Below are positions 8,273 to 16,478 of a stretch of DNA of 64,000 nt, one piece after another. Position numbers and translations under genes: made by a program. The stretch comes from Cypionkella sinensis (GTDB lineage: Bacteria > Pseudomonadota > Alphaproteobacteria > Rhodobacterales > Rhodobacteraceae). The stretch spans positions 2,976,001 to 3,040,000 of the forward strand of contig NZ_JBHRTO010000001.1 in assembly GCF_042646385.1 (NCBI RefSeq), given 5' to 3'. Position 1 is the stretch's first letter. Each line of letters opens with the position of its first letter. The notes under the pieces were generated by a model. The model was not told the DNA's origin, ran no database searches, and saw only the letters and a program-made list of their open reading frames with translations.

Positions 8273-8299
8273 GGCTTACCTATCAGTGATAGGCAAGCC
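8273..8299. promoter_or_regulatory. tetO-like operator palindrome
   Basis: A 27-bp dyad centred on G8286 has 13-base arms with a single unpaired position each. Its core CCTATCAGTGATAGG (8279-8293) contains CTATCAGTGATAG, the heart of the classic tet operators. It lies between the divergent hydrolase (GTG at 8241) and TetR gene (ATG at 8317), so one site can repress both. Confidence 0.85.
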
Positions 8300-8316
8300 C
8301 CAAGATGGAGGCCAAG

Positions 8317-8901
8317 ATGAAAATTGACAAGGATCATGCGGTGGCCGAGGCCCTGGCACTTCTCGACGAGATCGGCCTCGATGCGCTTAGCACCCGCAAG
8401 CTGGCCGAGCGGCTGGGGGTCAAGCAGCCCTCGCTTTATTGGCATTTCCGCGACAAGCAGGCGCTGTTGGATGCGATGAATGCGCAGATGATGCGGACCT
8501 CGCATGCGCGCCGGACACCTTTGGCCGGAGAGGACTGGCGCGATTTCCTGCACGCCCATGCGACCAGCTTTCGCGCCTGCCTGCTGGGGCGACGCGATGG
8601 AGCGCGGGTCCATGCCGGCGCTCGGGCCGAGCCCGATGCGCTGCCTGAAGCAGAGGCGCATCTGGCCTGTCTTGTGGCGGCGGGGTTCGATGTCGGTGCG
8701 GCCCTGACGGCCTTGGTCACCGTGGCGCGCTTTGTCGTGGGCTTTGTTCTGGAAGAGCAGGCCGAAGCCGCCCATCCCCCTCGGCTCGAAGCGATCGAGG
8801 CCTTTCCCCTCTTGTCCGAGGCTGGCCGGATCTACGCAACCCTGCCCCGAGAGGCGCTTTTTCTCTCGGGCCTTCAGGCGATCTTGCGGGGTCTTCGGTA
8901 G
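8317..8901 (+). CDS. TetR-class repressor (true TetR/TetR_C architecture)
   Basis: The 194-aa protein is collinear with the tetracycline repressor itself, not merely the wider TetR superfamily. The recognition region STRKLAERLGVKQPSLYWHF matches TetR residues that contact tetO. The C-terminal core shares the W-x-DFL...SFR..LL..RDGA.VH.G motif, the VLE-Q motif and the FL-GL ending. Of the Mg-tetracycline ligands, the His of VHAGAR and the Glu of VLEEQ are kept, but the His in the GHFTLG position is Arg (ARFVVG) and the TRP segment is ARA. This suggests a different ligand. ATG 8317 has GGAGG 5 bases upstream; ATG 8305 has none. There is no tetA next to it; the divergent gene is an ester hydrolase. 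Confidence 0.9.
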   Translation: MKIDKDHAVAEALALLDEIGLDALSTRKLAERLGVKQPSLYWHFRDKQALLDAMNAQMMRTSHARRTPLAGEDWRDFLHAHATSFRACLLGRRDGARVHAGARAEPDALPEAEAHLACLVAAGFDVGAALTALVTVARFVVGFVLEEQAEAAHPPRLEAIEAFPLLSEAGRIYATLPREALFLSGLQAILRGLR

Positions 8902-9032
8902 AATCGCCCGAAGATCCAGCCTCTTGTCCGGCAGGAAGTGAACAGAGCTGCACCTGAACACGCATCACCCCGCATCCGAAGCCTGCGGGTTCTCCATGTC
9001 TGCGCCAACGCGCTCTGCGGCTGCTTCTGGGC

Positions 9033-10205
9033 TCACGCCGCGCGTTTTCCCAGGCACAAAAGGGCCATCATGCCAACCGTTGTCAGCCACAGGCCCAGCG
9101 TTGTCTGGGCGTTGCCCGGGGTCAGGCTGACGGCGGCGGTGGAGCCTGCAGCGGCCATCATATGAAGAAACCCCAAGAGGCCCGAGGCCAGGCCCGCCTC
9201 TCGACCGAAGGGTTGCAAAGCCGCAGCCGTCGCCAAGGGGTTCAACAGCCCCATCCCCAGCAGAAAGATGACCACGCCAAGGATGTAAATCGCAAGCCCG
9301 CTGCCCAAAAGCATCGCAAGCCCGCCCGCCGTGACCAGACCCGTGCCAAGGCGCATCATCGGCAGGGCTCCGAACCGCCCAGCCAGTCGCGGCGCCAAAA
9401 GCCCCGCCCCAAAGACCACGAAGACCGTGGCGGCAAAGAACAGGCCCAGTTGCAGGCGGTCGAGGCCATGCAGTCCCATCAGGATCTCGGGAGAGGCGCC
9501 GAACATCGCGTAAAGCCCGCCGATGATCAGGGCTGCGGCAAGGGCGGGGCGCAAAAAGATCGTCTGCCGGGCCAGCGCTGCATAAGACCGAAAGATTGCG
9601 GACAAGGGAACGATCTGGCGGCGGGCGGGCGGCAGGGTCTCTCCCAGGCGCAGATAGCTGGCGCTCAGCACGACGGCCAGAACCGCCACCAGAACCACGG
9701 TCAGCCTCCAGCCTGCGAGCTCGACCAAAAGCCCGCCGATCAGGGGCGAAAACCCGGGCGCTGCCGCCATGGCGATCATGGTCAGGGACAGGACGCGGGC
9801 GAGGTCCGGGCCCTCGAACAGGTCGCGGGCAATCGCGCGCGACAGGACGGCCGCCGCGCAGATGCCAAGGGCCTGCACCACCCGTCCGCCCAGCAGGATC
9901 GACAGGGTCGGCGCCATGGAAACCACGACCGAGCCCACCACAAAAAGCGCCAAGCCCCACAAGACCGGTCGCACGCGCCCGACCCGGTCGCTCAGCGGTC
10001 CGGCGATCAGCTGGCCCAAGGCAAAGGCCAAGAGGAAGCTGGACAGGATCAGCCCCATCTCGCGAGGCGAGGCTTGCAGGTCGCGGGCAATCTCGGGGAA
10101 ACCGGGAAGCAGGATATTGGTCGACAGCGCCGACATGGCCGCAAGCCCTCCCAAAAGCACGATCAGACGCAGGGAAACTATGGGTTTGGGCGTGTCGGTT
10201 TGCAT
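9033..10205 (-). CDS. MFS multidrug efflux transporter, Bcr/CflA type
   Basis: This 390-aa protein has 12 predicted membrane helices, the Bcr/CflA-type N-terminus (PGFPEIARDLQAS), the loop 2-3 motif GPLSDRVGRVRPVL and the antiporter-like segment around RAIARDLF. It should pump drugs or metabolites out of the cytoplasm using the proton gradient. ATG 10205 is preceded by AAAGG; further upstream codons are not membrane-protein-like. It is divergent from the GlxA-type regulator, and a 20-bp sequence shared with the region before the SDR gene lies 68 bp upstream. Confidence 0.87.
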   Translation of the reverse strand: MQTDTPKPIVSLRLIVLLGGLAAMSALSTNILLPGFPEIARDLQASPREMGLILSSFLLAFALGQLIAGPLSDRVGRVRPVLWGLALFVVGSVVVSMAPTLSILLGGRVVQALGICAAAVLSRAIARDLFEGPDLARVLSLTMIAMAAAPGFSPLIGGLLVELAGWRLTVVLVAVLAVVLSASYLRLGETLPPARRQIVPLSAIFRSYAALARQTIFLRPALAAALIIGGLYAMFGASPEILMGLHGLDRLQLGLFFAATVFVVFGAGLLAPRLAGRFGALPMMRLGTGLVTAGGLAMLLGSGLAIYILGVVIFLLGMGLLNPLATAAALQPFGREAGLASGLLGFLHMMAAAGSTAAVSLTPGNAQTTLGLWLTTVGMMALLCLGKRAA

Positions 10206-10272
10206 CGGGTGTGGCCTTTCGTGCCGCCCGGTCCGGGGGTGGAGCGGTGCCGCCTTTTTTAAGGAGAAGAAA

Positions 10273-10292
10273 ATTTGGCGCAAATGACAAAG
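10273..10292 (-). promoter_or_regulatory. Putative GlxA-regulator site, copy 1
   Basis: Read on the minus strand this is CTTTGTCATTTGCGCCAAAT. It matches 18 of 20 bases of the site at 11324-11343, which precedes the SDR gene. It lies between the MFS start (10205) and the divergent regulator start (10376). The pairing of copies around one regulator gene suggests a shared operator. Confidence 0.6.
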
Positions 10293-10375
10293 GACCGACA
10301 TATCCTGCCATGGCGTGATTGCACTTGCGACATGACCACCCTATTGTTTGAACGCGATAACAGACGAGGGTCGTG

Positions 10376-11305
10376 ATGCGTCAGGTTGGGTTGATCCTTG
10401 AGGACGGCTTTCAAAGCATGGCGCTTTCGGCCCTGTCGGCCTTTGAATTCGCCAATCATGAGCTTGGGTCGCGCGGCTATCGGCTGACCGTCTTGTCAGA
10501 AGACGGCGGCATCCGCCGGTCGACCATGGGGGTGGGGATCGAAACCGTGGCCCTGGGCGTCATGCCCGACACGCTGATGGTGGCCGGAGGGCTGGTGCCC
10601 CGGCCGGTGTCCAATGGCCTTGCGGCCTTTGTCGCCCGGGCGGGGCATGAGGCGCGGCGGGTGGCGGGGATCTGCACGGGCGCCTTTGTCCTGGCGCAGG
10701 CCGGGCTTTTGCAGGGGCGGCTTGCGACAACACATTGGGCCTATACGCGGCAACTGCAAAAGCAATTTCCGCATGTTGCTGTCGATCCGGATCGAATTTA
10801 CATCCAGGATGGCGCGGTCTGGACCTCGGCGGGCATGACAGCGGGGATCGATCTGACCCTGGCCCTGATCGAAGAAGACCACGGGGCGGGCCTTGCCAAA
10901 TCCATCGCGCGCAAGCTCGTGGTCTATCACCGCAGACCCGGCGGACAGTCGCAATTCTCCGCCATGCTAGAGCTGGAGCCGCGCTCGGACCGGATCAAGC
11001 GCGCCCTGACCCATGCCCGCGAGAACCTCACGAACCCCCTGACGGTCGATGAACTGGCCGATGCTGCCAGCCTCTCGCCCCGCCAATTCGCCCGGGTGTT
11101 CCGTGAGGAAACTGGTCAGTCCCCGGCCAAAGCGGTTGAAATCTTGCGGCTGGAGGCGGCCAAGCTGATGCTGGAAGAAGGGCGCCACCCGATGGAGATC
11201 GTCGCCCGCGACACCGGCTTTGCCGACCGCGACCGGATGCGACGCGCCTTTTTGCGCGCCTATGGCCAGCCGCCCGCCAGCCTGAAGCGGACCTTGGCGG
11301 CCTGA
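10376..11305 (+). CDS. GlxA-family AraC-type regulator with DJ-1/PfpI domain
   Basis: This 309-aa protein has an N-terminal DJ-1/PfpI-like domain (about residues 1-190, with the nucleophile-elbow segment ICTGAFVLAQAG near 100) and a C-terminal pair of AraC helix-turn-helix motifs (about 210-305, with PLTVDELADAASLSPRQFARVF and the second around ARDTGFADRDRMRRAF). Such GlxA/FtrA-type proteins are transcription activators that sense small molecules through the PfpI domain. ATG 10376 has GAGGG 5 bases upstream; GTG 10373 is an alternative. It lies between an MFS pump and an SDR gene, both preceded by the same 20-bp sequence. Confidence 0.9.
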   Translation: MRQVGLILEDGFQSMALSALSAFEFANHELGSRGYRLTVLSEDGGIRRSTMGVGIETVALGVMPDTLMVAGGLVPRPVSNGLAAFVARAGHEARRVAGICTGAFVLAQAGLLQGRLATTHWAYTRQLQKQFPHVAVDPDRIYIQDGAVWTSAGMTAGIDLTLALIEEDHGAGLAKSIARKLVVYHRRPGGQSQFSAMLELEPRSDRIKRALTHARENLTNPLTVDELADAASLSPRQFARVFREETGQSPAKAVEILRLEAAKLMLEEGRHPMEIVARDTGFADRDRMRRAFLRAYGQPPASLKRTLAA

Positions 11306-11323
11306 TGACAGAAAAAGACGGTT

Positions 11324-11343
11324 CTTTGACATTTGCGCCAAAG
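11324..11343 (+). promoter_or_regulatory. Putative GlxA-regulator site, copy 2
   Basis: CTTTGACATTTGCGCCAAAG lies 58 bp upstream of the SDR start. It is bounded by the inverted pentamers CTTTG and CAAAG and matches the copy before the MFS gene at 18 of 20 positions. AraC-type regulators often bind such asymmetrical two-part sites. Confidence 0.6.
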
Positions 11344-11401
11344 GCCGATGCCCTCATACAGGTTCCACAACCGGCCCAAGGGCCAGAGAAGGAATCTGAC
11401 C

Positions 11402-12151
11402 ATGCACATGACCGACAACACGATCTTCATCACCGGCGGCACTTCCGGCATTGGCCGCGCGCTTGCCGAGGCGTTTCACGCGCTTGGCAACAAGGTCATC
11501 ATCGCGGGCCGCCGCAAGGCGCTCTTGGACGAGGTCGCAGCCGCCAACCCGGGGATCGTCGGCGTCGAGCTGAACATCGACGACGCGGCCGATATCGCCC
11601 GTGTGGCCGCCCAGCTGACCGCAGATCACCCGGGGCTTAACGTGCTGATCAACAACGCCGGCATCATGCCTTTCGACGATGCGGCGGGTCGCATCGACCT
11701 TGCGACCTCCGAAGCGATCTTGCGCACGAATCTTCTGGGGCCGATCGCTTTGACCTCGGCGCTGATCGGGCATCTGCGGGCGCAGCCGCGCGCCACGGTG
11801 ATCTACAACACCTCGGCCCTTGCCTTCGTGCCCTTGGCCAGTGCTGCGGTCTATTCCGCGTCGAAAGCTGCGCTGCATTCCTATGCCCTGTCGCAACGCT
11901 ATGCCCTGCGCGACACCAAGGTCACCGTGCAAGAGATCGCCCCGCCATGGGTTGCGACCGATCTGGTCCCCGGCAAGGAGGACCCGCGCGCCATGCCGCT
12001 TGACGCCTTCATCGCCGCCACGATGCAGGGCCTCGCCACAGAGGCGCCCGAAGTCTATGTCGAGGCGCTGCAGGGTCTGCGCGACAATCCGGGCAGCAAG
12101 GAACATGCCTTTGTTCATGGCTTCAACGCGCTGATGTCGACCGCGGCCTGA
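11402..12151 (+). CDS. Short-chain dehydrogenase/reductase, DltE type
   Basis: The 249-aa SDR has the Rossmann motif TGGTSGIGRAL at residues 10-20, NNAG near 83, a catalytic serine (NTSALAF) and the YSASK active-site pair near 155. The family resembles DltE-like oxidoreductases with broad or unknown substrates. ATG 11402 is preceded by GAAGGAA; the longer frame from 11333 includes the operator and is not coding. It is downstream of the GlxA-type gene on the same strand and convergent with the following LysR gene. Confidence 0.88.
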   Translation: MHMTDNTIFITGGTSGIGRALAEAFHALGNKVIIAGRRKALLDEVAAANPGIVGVELNIDDAADIARVAAQLTADHPGLNVLINNAGIMPFDDAAGRIDLATSEAILRTNLLGPIALTSALIGHLRAQPRATVIYNTSALAFVPLASAAVYSASKAALHSYALSQRYALRDTKVTVQEIAPPWVATDLVPGKEDPRAMPLDAFIAATMQGLATEAPEVYVEALQGLRDNPGSKEHAFVHGFNALMSTAA

Positions 12152-12169
12152 GGTCTGTCGGTGACGGGC

Positions 12170-13063
12170 CTAGCCCCGCCAGCGCAGCCTTTGCACCACT
12201 AAAGCCATGGCAGGCGAGGTCTGGCGGCGGCTGGGATAATACAGGTGGAAGCCCGGGAAGACAGGGCACCACTCTGCCAGCAGCCGCACGAGGCGGCCTT
12301 GCGCGAGGTCCTCGGTCACATAGGGCTCTGGCACAAAGGCCAGGCCCAGGCCCGCGCGCGCCGCATTCAGGCAAAGGCCGGGGAGGTTGAAGGTCAAAGG
12401 CCCCTCGACCCGGACGTTCAGCGGCCTGCCGTTCTGCGCGAACTCCCAGGCGTAAAGGTTGCCCATCGTCGGCAGGCGCAGGTTGATGCAGGCGTGATGT
12501 ACCAGGTCTTGCGGCGCCGAGGGGCTGCCATGGCGGCCGAGGTAATCGGGCGAGGCCACCAGCGCCATCGACATATCCGGCCCGATCCGGACGGCGATCA
12601 TGTCGCGGTCCAGACTTTCGCCCAGCCTGACGCCTGCGTCAAAACGCTCTGCCACGATATCGGTGAAGCGGCTTTCCACGTTCACCTCGATCCGGACCTC
12701 GGGATAGTCCGGGGCCAGGGCCTCGATCATCGGCCACAGGATCATCTCGGCCGCCAAGGCGCTGGAGGAGATGCGCACCAGCCCCGCAGGCTTGTCGCGC
12801 AGCGCCGAAAGCGAGGCCAGCCGTGCCTCGATCTCGTCGAAACAGGGGCGGAGCGTGGCGGCCAGTTGCTCTCCGGCCTCGGTGGGGCCGACCCGCCGCG
12901 TGGTGCGATTGAGCAACCGCAGCCCCAACCGCGCCTCCAGCCGCGCGACCGTATGGCTGAGTGCCGATTGCGAGGTCCCCATCTGCGCCGCCGCCTTGGT
13001 AAAGCTGCCCGCCTCGATGACGGCCAGAAAGGCCGACAGGTCGCCCAGTTCGTCCCGTTTCAT
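12170..13063 (-). CDS. LysR-family transcriptional regulator
   Basis: The 297-aa LysR protein has a helix-turn-helix at about residues 16-40 (AAAQMGTSQSALSHTVARLEARL) and a substrate-binding domain to the end (LRWRG). It is a paralogue of the regulator at 6053-6946, sharing most of the second half (CINLRLPT.G.LYAWEF...GRPLNVRVEG). It is divergent from the cupin-MFS-AKR operon and likely controls it. A GGGATAATCCC palindrome lies in the gap. Confidence 0.9.
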   Translation of the reverse strand: MKRDELGDLSAFLAVIEAGSFTKAAAQMGTSQSALSHTVARLEARLGLRLLNRTTRRVGPTEAGEQLAATLRPCFDEIEARLASLSALRDKPAGLVRISSSALAAEMILWPMIEALAPDYPEVRIEVNVESRFTDIVAERFDAGVRLGESLDRDMIAVRIGPDMSMALVASPDYLGRHGSPSAPQDLVHHACINLRLPTMGNLYAWEFAQNGRPLNVRVEGPLTFNLPGLCLNAARAGLGLAFVPEPYVTEDLAQGRLVRLLAEWCPVFPGFHLYYPSRRQTSPAMALVVQRLRWRG

Positions 13064-13099
13064 TCATGCACCCAAAGTATCAGTTCATGCCGATTTTAG

Positions 13100-13110
13100 G
13101 GGATAATCCC
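13100..13110. promoter_or_regulatory. Candidate LysR operator, GGGATAATCCC
   Basis: This perfect 11-bp palindrome lies in the 94-bp gap between the divergent LysR gene and cupin gene. Position and symmetry suggest a regulator site. It does not closely match the candidate site of the first LysR module. Confidence 0.35.
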
Positions 13111-13157
13111 ATGAAAGCGAAAGCGCTATTCTCACATCATCAAGAACGAGGCATTCC

Positions 13158-13550
13158 ATGATCATCCGCAACGGCTCTGTCCCTTCGGCCCCGGGCCCCG
13201 AGGCCTGGTTCACCGGCCAAGTCCGCATCGACAGCCGGTTCGCGGCCGAGGCCCCCTCTCGGCTGGGTGGCGGCGTGGTCACATTCGAGCCCGGCGCCCG
13301 CACCGCTTGGCACACCCATCCGCTGGGCCAGACCGTGATCGTGACCGCGGGCCTGGGCCTGATGCAGATCGAAGGCGGCCCGGTTCAGGAAATCCACCCC
13401 GGCGACATCGTCTGCTTTCCGGCTGGTCAGCGGCATTGGCACGGCGCGAGCCCCCTGGTCGGCATGACCCATATTGCGCTGGCCGAGGCGCTGGACGGTG
13501 TTTCCGTCACCTGGCTGGAGAAGGTGAGCGATGAGCAATACCATGGATAA
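13158..13550 (+). CDS. Cupin-domain protein
   Basis: This 130-aa single-domain cupin has metal-site motifs HTHPLGQTVIV and RHWHGAS. It is paralogous to the cupin at 4371-4772. It heads the plus-strand operon divergent from the LysR gene. Its last 20 bp overlap the start of the MFS gene, indicating coupled translation. The enzymatic substrate is unknown; related small cupins act in degradation of cyanohydrins or aromatic intermediates. Confidence 0.84.
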   Translation: MIIRNGSVPSAPGPEAWFTGQVRIDSRFAAEAPSRLGGGVVTFEPGARTAWHTHPLGQTVIVTAGLGLMQIEGGPVQEIHPGDIVCFPAGQRHWHGASPLVGMTHIALAEALDGVSVTWLEKVSDEQYHG

Positions 13551-14898
13551 GGCCCAACGCGCCGTCCTGATCGTCGTGCTGGCCAGCTATACGATGATCC
13601 TGCTGGACACCTCGATCGTGATCACCGGCCTGCCCGAGATCCGCGCCGAGCTGGGGTTTTCGCCCGTGATGCTGTCCTGGGTGCAGACCTCCTACATGCT
13701 GGCCTTCGGTGGCTTCCTGATGCTGGGCGCGCGGGCCGGAGACCTCTTCGGCCGCCGCCGCGTCTTTCTGGCCGGGCTTTCGCTGTTCACCCTGTCCTCC
13801 CTGGTGATCGGGGCGGCACCCAATGCCGCCGTTCTGTTGGCCGCCCGGGCGGTGCAGGGCTTGGGGGCTGCGGTGCTTGCGCCCTCGACCCTGGCGCTGT
13901 TGCAGGTGCATTTTGCCGAAGGCGAAGAGCGCACGCGCGCCTTGAGCCTTTATGCCGCCACCGCAGGGATCGGGTCCAGCCTGGGCCTGGTTCTGGGCGG
14001 GGTCTTTGCCGGTTGGCTCAGCTGGCGGGTTGGCTTCTTCATCAACGTCCCCGTGGGCATCGCGGTCTACCTGGCCGCGCGGCATCTCTTGACCGAGACC
14101 CCGGCCTCTGGCGGCAGCCTCGATATCGCCAGCGCCCTGACCTCGACCTTCGGCATGGCCGCCTTGGTCTTCGGCATCCTGCGCATCGCGGAAGTGGGGC
14201 CGGATAGCCTGACCCTGGCCGCCCTCGCACTTGGGGCCGTGGTTTTGATGGCCTTCTTCCTGCGCCAGGCCTGGTCCACGGCGCCCTTGTTGCCGCTGCG
14301 CCTGTTCCACAGCCCCGTCCGCAGCGGAGCCTATGCGGCCCGCATGATGTTCATCGGTGCGATGATGGGCTTCTTCTTTCTGACGACGCAGCTGATGCAG
14401 AACGACCTTGGCTTTACCCCCGTCCAGGCGGGCCTGGGCTTCCTGCCGATGACCGGGGTGACCTTCCTCGCCTCGCTGGCCCTGCCGCGATTGACGCGGG
14501 TGCTGGGCAATGGCGGGGTGCTGGTCCTGGCCTTTGGCTGCGGAGCCCTGGGGCTGTTCTGGCTGTCCTTTGCGGGCCAGGACTACCTGACCTCGGTCGC
14601 CCTGCCGATGCTCTTGCTGGGCTTTGGCAACGGCTCGGCCCTTGGGCCCCTGACGGTGGCCGGCGTGCAAGGCGTGCAGCCTGCCGATGCCGGGGCGGCC
14701 TCGGGCCTGGTCAACGTCGCCCACCAACTGGGCGGATCTTTGGGCGTAGCCGGTCTTGCCGCCGTCGCTGCCAGCTTTGGCGGCCTGCACATCGGCCTGA
14801 TCGTCGCGGCCGCCCTCTTGGCGATTGGTATGGTGACCTCGATCGCCTTCATCGCCCGTCCCTTTGCTTCCAAGGAGTTCCATCATGAAAACGCGTGA
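13531..14898 (+). CDS. MFS efflux transporter, DHA2 (14-helix) family
   Basis: This 455-aa membrane protein is of the DHA2 drug:proton antiporter type. It has LLDTSIVITGLPEIRAELGFS in helix 1, GARAGDLFGRRRVFLAG in loop 2-3 and a motif C-like GSSLGLVLGGVFAG in helix 5, and its length fits 14 helices. It begins inside the cupin gene and its own 3' end overlaps the next gene start, so cupin, MFS and AKR are read as one operon under the divergent LysR. Confidence 0.9.
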   Translation: MSNTMDKAQRAVLIVVLASYTMILLDTSIVITGLPEIRAELGFSPVMLSWVQTSYMLAFGGFLMLGARAGDLFGRRRVFLAGLSLFTLSSLVIGAAPNAAVLLAARAVQGLGAAVLAPSTLALLQVHFAEGEERTRALSLYAATAGIGSSLGLVLGGVFAGWLSWRVGFFINVPVGIAVYLAARHLLTETPASGGSLDIASALTSTFGMAALVFGILRIAEVGPDSLTLAALALGAVVLMAFFLRQAWSTAPLLPLRLFHSPVRSGAYAARMMFIGAMMGFFFLTTQLMQNDLGFTPVQAGLGFLPMTGVTFLASLALPRLTRVLGNGGVLVLAFGCGALGLFWLSFAGQDYLTSVALPMLLLGFGNGSALGPLTVAGVQGVQPADAGAASGLVNVAHQLGGSLGVAGLAAVAASFGGLHIGLIVAAALLAIGMVTSIAFIARPFASKEFHHENA

Positions 14899-15874
14899 AT
14901 TGGGCCAAGGCATGAGCGTCTCTGCCCTCGGCCTCGGCTGCATGGGCCTGACCGGGGTCTATGGCAGCGGCACGCCCGAATCTGACGCCATCGCGCTGAT
15001 CCGCGCCGCCCATGACCGGGGTGTGACGCTCTTCGACACTGCCGAGGCCTATGGCCCCTTTGCCAACGAGATCCTGGTGGGCCGCGCCCTGGCGCCGATC
15101 CGGGAGAAAGTCGTGATCGCCACCAAGTTCGGCTTCGACATCGCCGCCGATGGCACGCGCACGGGCGGCACCAACAGCCGCCCCGCCCATATCCGCGCCG
15201 TGGCCGAGGCCGCCTTGAAGCGGCTGAGGGTCGAAAAGATCGACCTGTTTTACCAGCACCGCGTCGATCCCGCCGTCCCGATCGAAGACGTCGCAGGCAC
15301 CGTCGGCGAGTTGATCACCGAAGGCAAGGTCGGCCATTTCGGCCTCTCGGAGGCCAGCCCCGCCACGATCCGCCGCGCCCATGCCGTCCAACCCCTGACC
15401 GCCGTGCAAAGCGAATACTCGTTGTTCTGGCGCGAACCCGAGGTCGAGCTTCTGCCCACCCTGGCCGATCTTGGTATCGGCTTCGTCCCCTTCAGCCCCC
15501 TGGGCGCGGGTTTCCTGACCGGGGCCATCACCGCCACGACCGTCTTCCCGCCGGGCGATTTCCGCAACAACGTGCCGCGCTTTTCGGCTCAGGCCCGGGC
15601 GGCCAATGTCGCCCTGGTCGACCTGCTGAAGACCATCGCCGCGCCCTTGAACGCCACCCCGGCGCAGGTGGCCTTGGCCTGGCTTCTGGCGCAGGCGCCC
15701 CGGATCGTGCCGATCCCTGGCACCACGCGGCTGTCCCGGCTGGAAGAGAACCTCGGCGCGGTCGATTTGACCTTGCCCCAGGATATCCTTGCCCGCCTGA
15801 CCGCGGAAAGCGCCGCCCTGTCCTTGCAGGGCGAGAGGTTGCCCGCGGCCTCCCTCGCCATGACGGGGCTGTAA
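14885..15874 (+). CDS. Aldo/keto reductase
   Basis: The 329-aa NADPH-dependent aldo/keto reductase keeps the barrel signature FDTAEAYGPF (D and Y of the tetrad), K in ATKFGF, and H in YQHRVDP. The phosphate-binding end is PGTTRLSRLEENL. ATG 14885 has AAGGAG 8 bases upstream and overlaps the MFS stop by 14 bp. It is a tandem paralogue of the AKR at 16479, with a broken reductase gene between them. Confidence 0.9.
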   Translation: MKTRELGQGMSVSALGLGCMGLTGVYGSGTPESDAIALIRAAHDRGVTLFDTAEAYGPFANEILVGRALAPIREKVVIATKFGFDIAADGTRTGGTNSRPAHIRAVAEAALKRLRVEKIDLFYQHRVDPAVPIEDVAGTVGELITEGKVGHFGLSEASPATIRRAHAVQPLTAVQSEYSLFWREPEVELLPTLADLGIGFVPFSPLGAGFLTGAITATTVFPPGDFRNNVPRFSAQARAANVALVDLLKTIAAPLNATPAQVALAWLLAQAPRIVPIPGTTRLSRLEENLGAVDLTLPQDILARLTAESAALSLQGERLPAASLAMTGL

Positions 15875-15875
15875 G

Positions 15876-16469
15876 ATGACCAAGGTTCTGATCATCGGCG
15901 CCAATGGCCAGATTGCCCGTGTCGCCACGCGGGCCTTCCTGGAACAGACCGACGCCAGCCTGACCCTGTACCTGCGCCGCGCCGCCCGGCTGAAGGGCCG
16001 CTGGCCCGAGACCCGTGTCCAGGTCATCGAAGGCGACGCCAAGGACCAGGCCGCCTTGACCCAGGCCATGCAGGGCCAGGATGTCGTCTATGCCAACCTT
16101 TCGGGCGACATGGCCACCTAGGCCAAGGCGATCATCGCGGCGATGCAGGCCACCGGCTTGCGCCGCCTGATCTTCGTCAGCTCGATGGGCATTTACGACG
16201 AGGTCCCGGGCCAAAGCTACAAGCGCGTCCTGGACCCCTACCGGGATTCGGCACTGGCAATCGAGGCCTTGGACCTGGAGTACACGATCCTGCGCCCGGC
16301 CTGGCTGAACGACGACGCCGTGACGCGGTTTGGCATCACGCAAAAGGGCGAGGCCTTCCAGAACCCCGCCCTGACCGTTTCCCGACAAAGCGTGGCCAGC
16401 CTGATCCTGCAACTGGTCACGACTCCCGGCCTGCATCTCCGCCAAAGCCTTGGCATCCACGGACTATAG
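15876..16469 (+). pseudogene. NAD(P)H-binding (NmrA/SDR-like) gene with in-frame TAG
   Basis: ATG 15876 follows the AKR stop by one base. The protein starts MTKVLIIGANGQIARVATRAF, a Rossmann GxNGxxA motif of atypical SDRs. After 81 codons (GDMAT) a TAG at 16119-16121 stops it, yet the same frame continues without another stop for 115 codons with normal family sequence (LIFVSSMGIYDEV, LEYTILRPAWL) to 16469. A single base change from CAG or GAG would restore a protein of about 197 aa. It is a recent nonsense mutation, a sequencing error or, less likely, readthrough. ATG 16143 could restart the second half. Confidence 0.8.
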
Positions 16470-16478
16470 GAGCTTTCG

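Noticed and set aside
7327..8961. Long 544-codon minus-strand frame covering the hydrolase and the TetR gene
   Set aside because: Hydrolase similarity begins at GTG 8241 with a ribosome site, and the upstream part is antisense to the TetR gene and crosses the operator.
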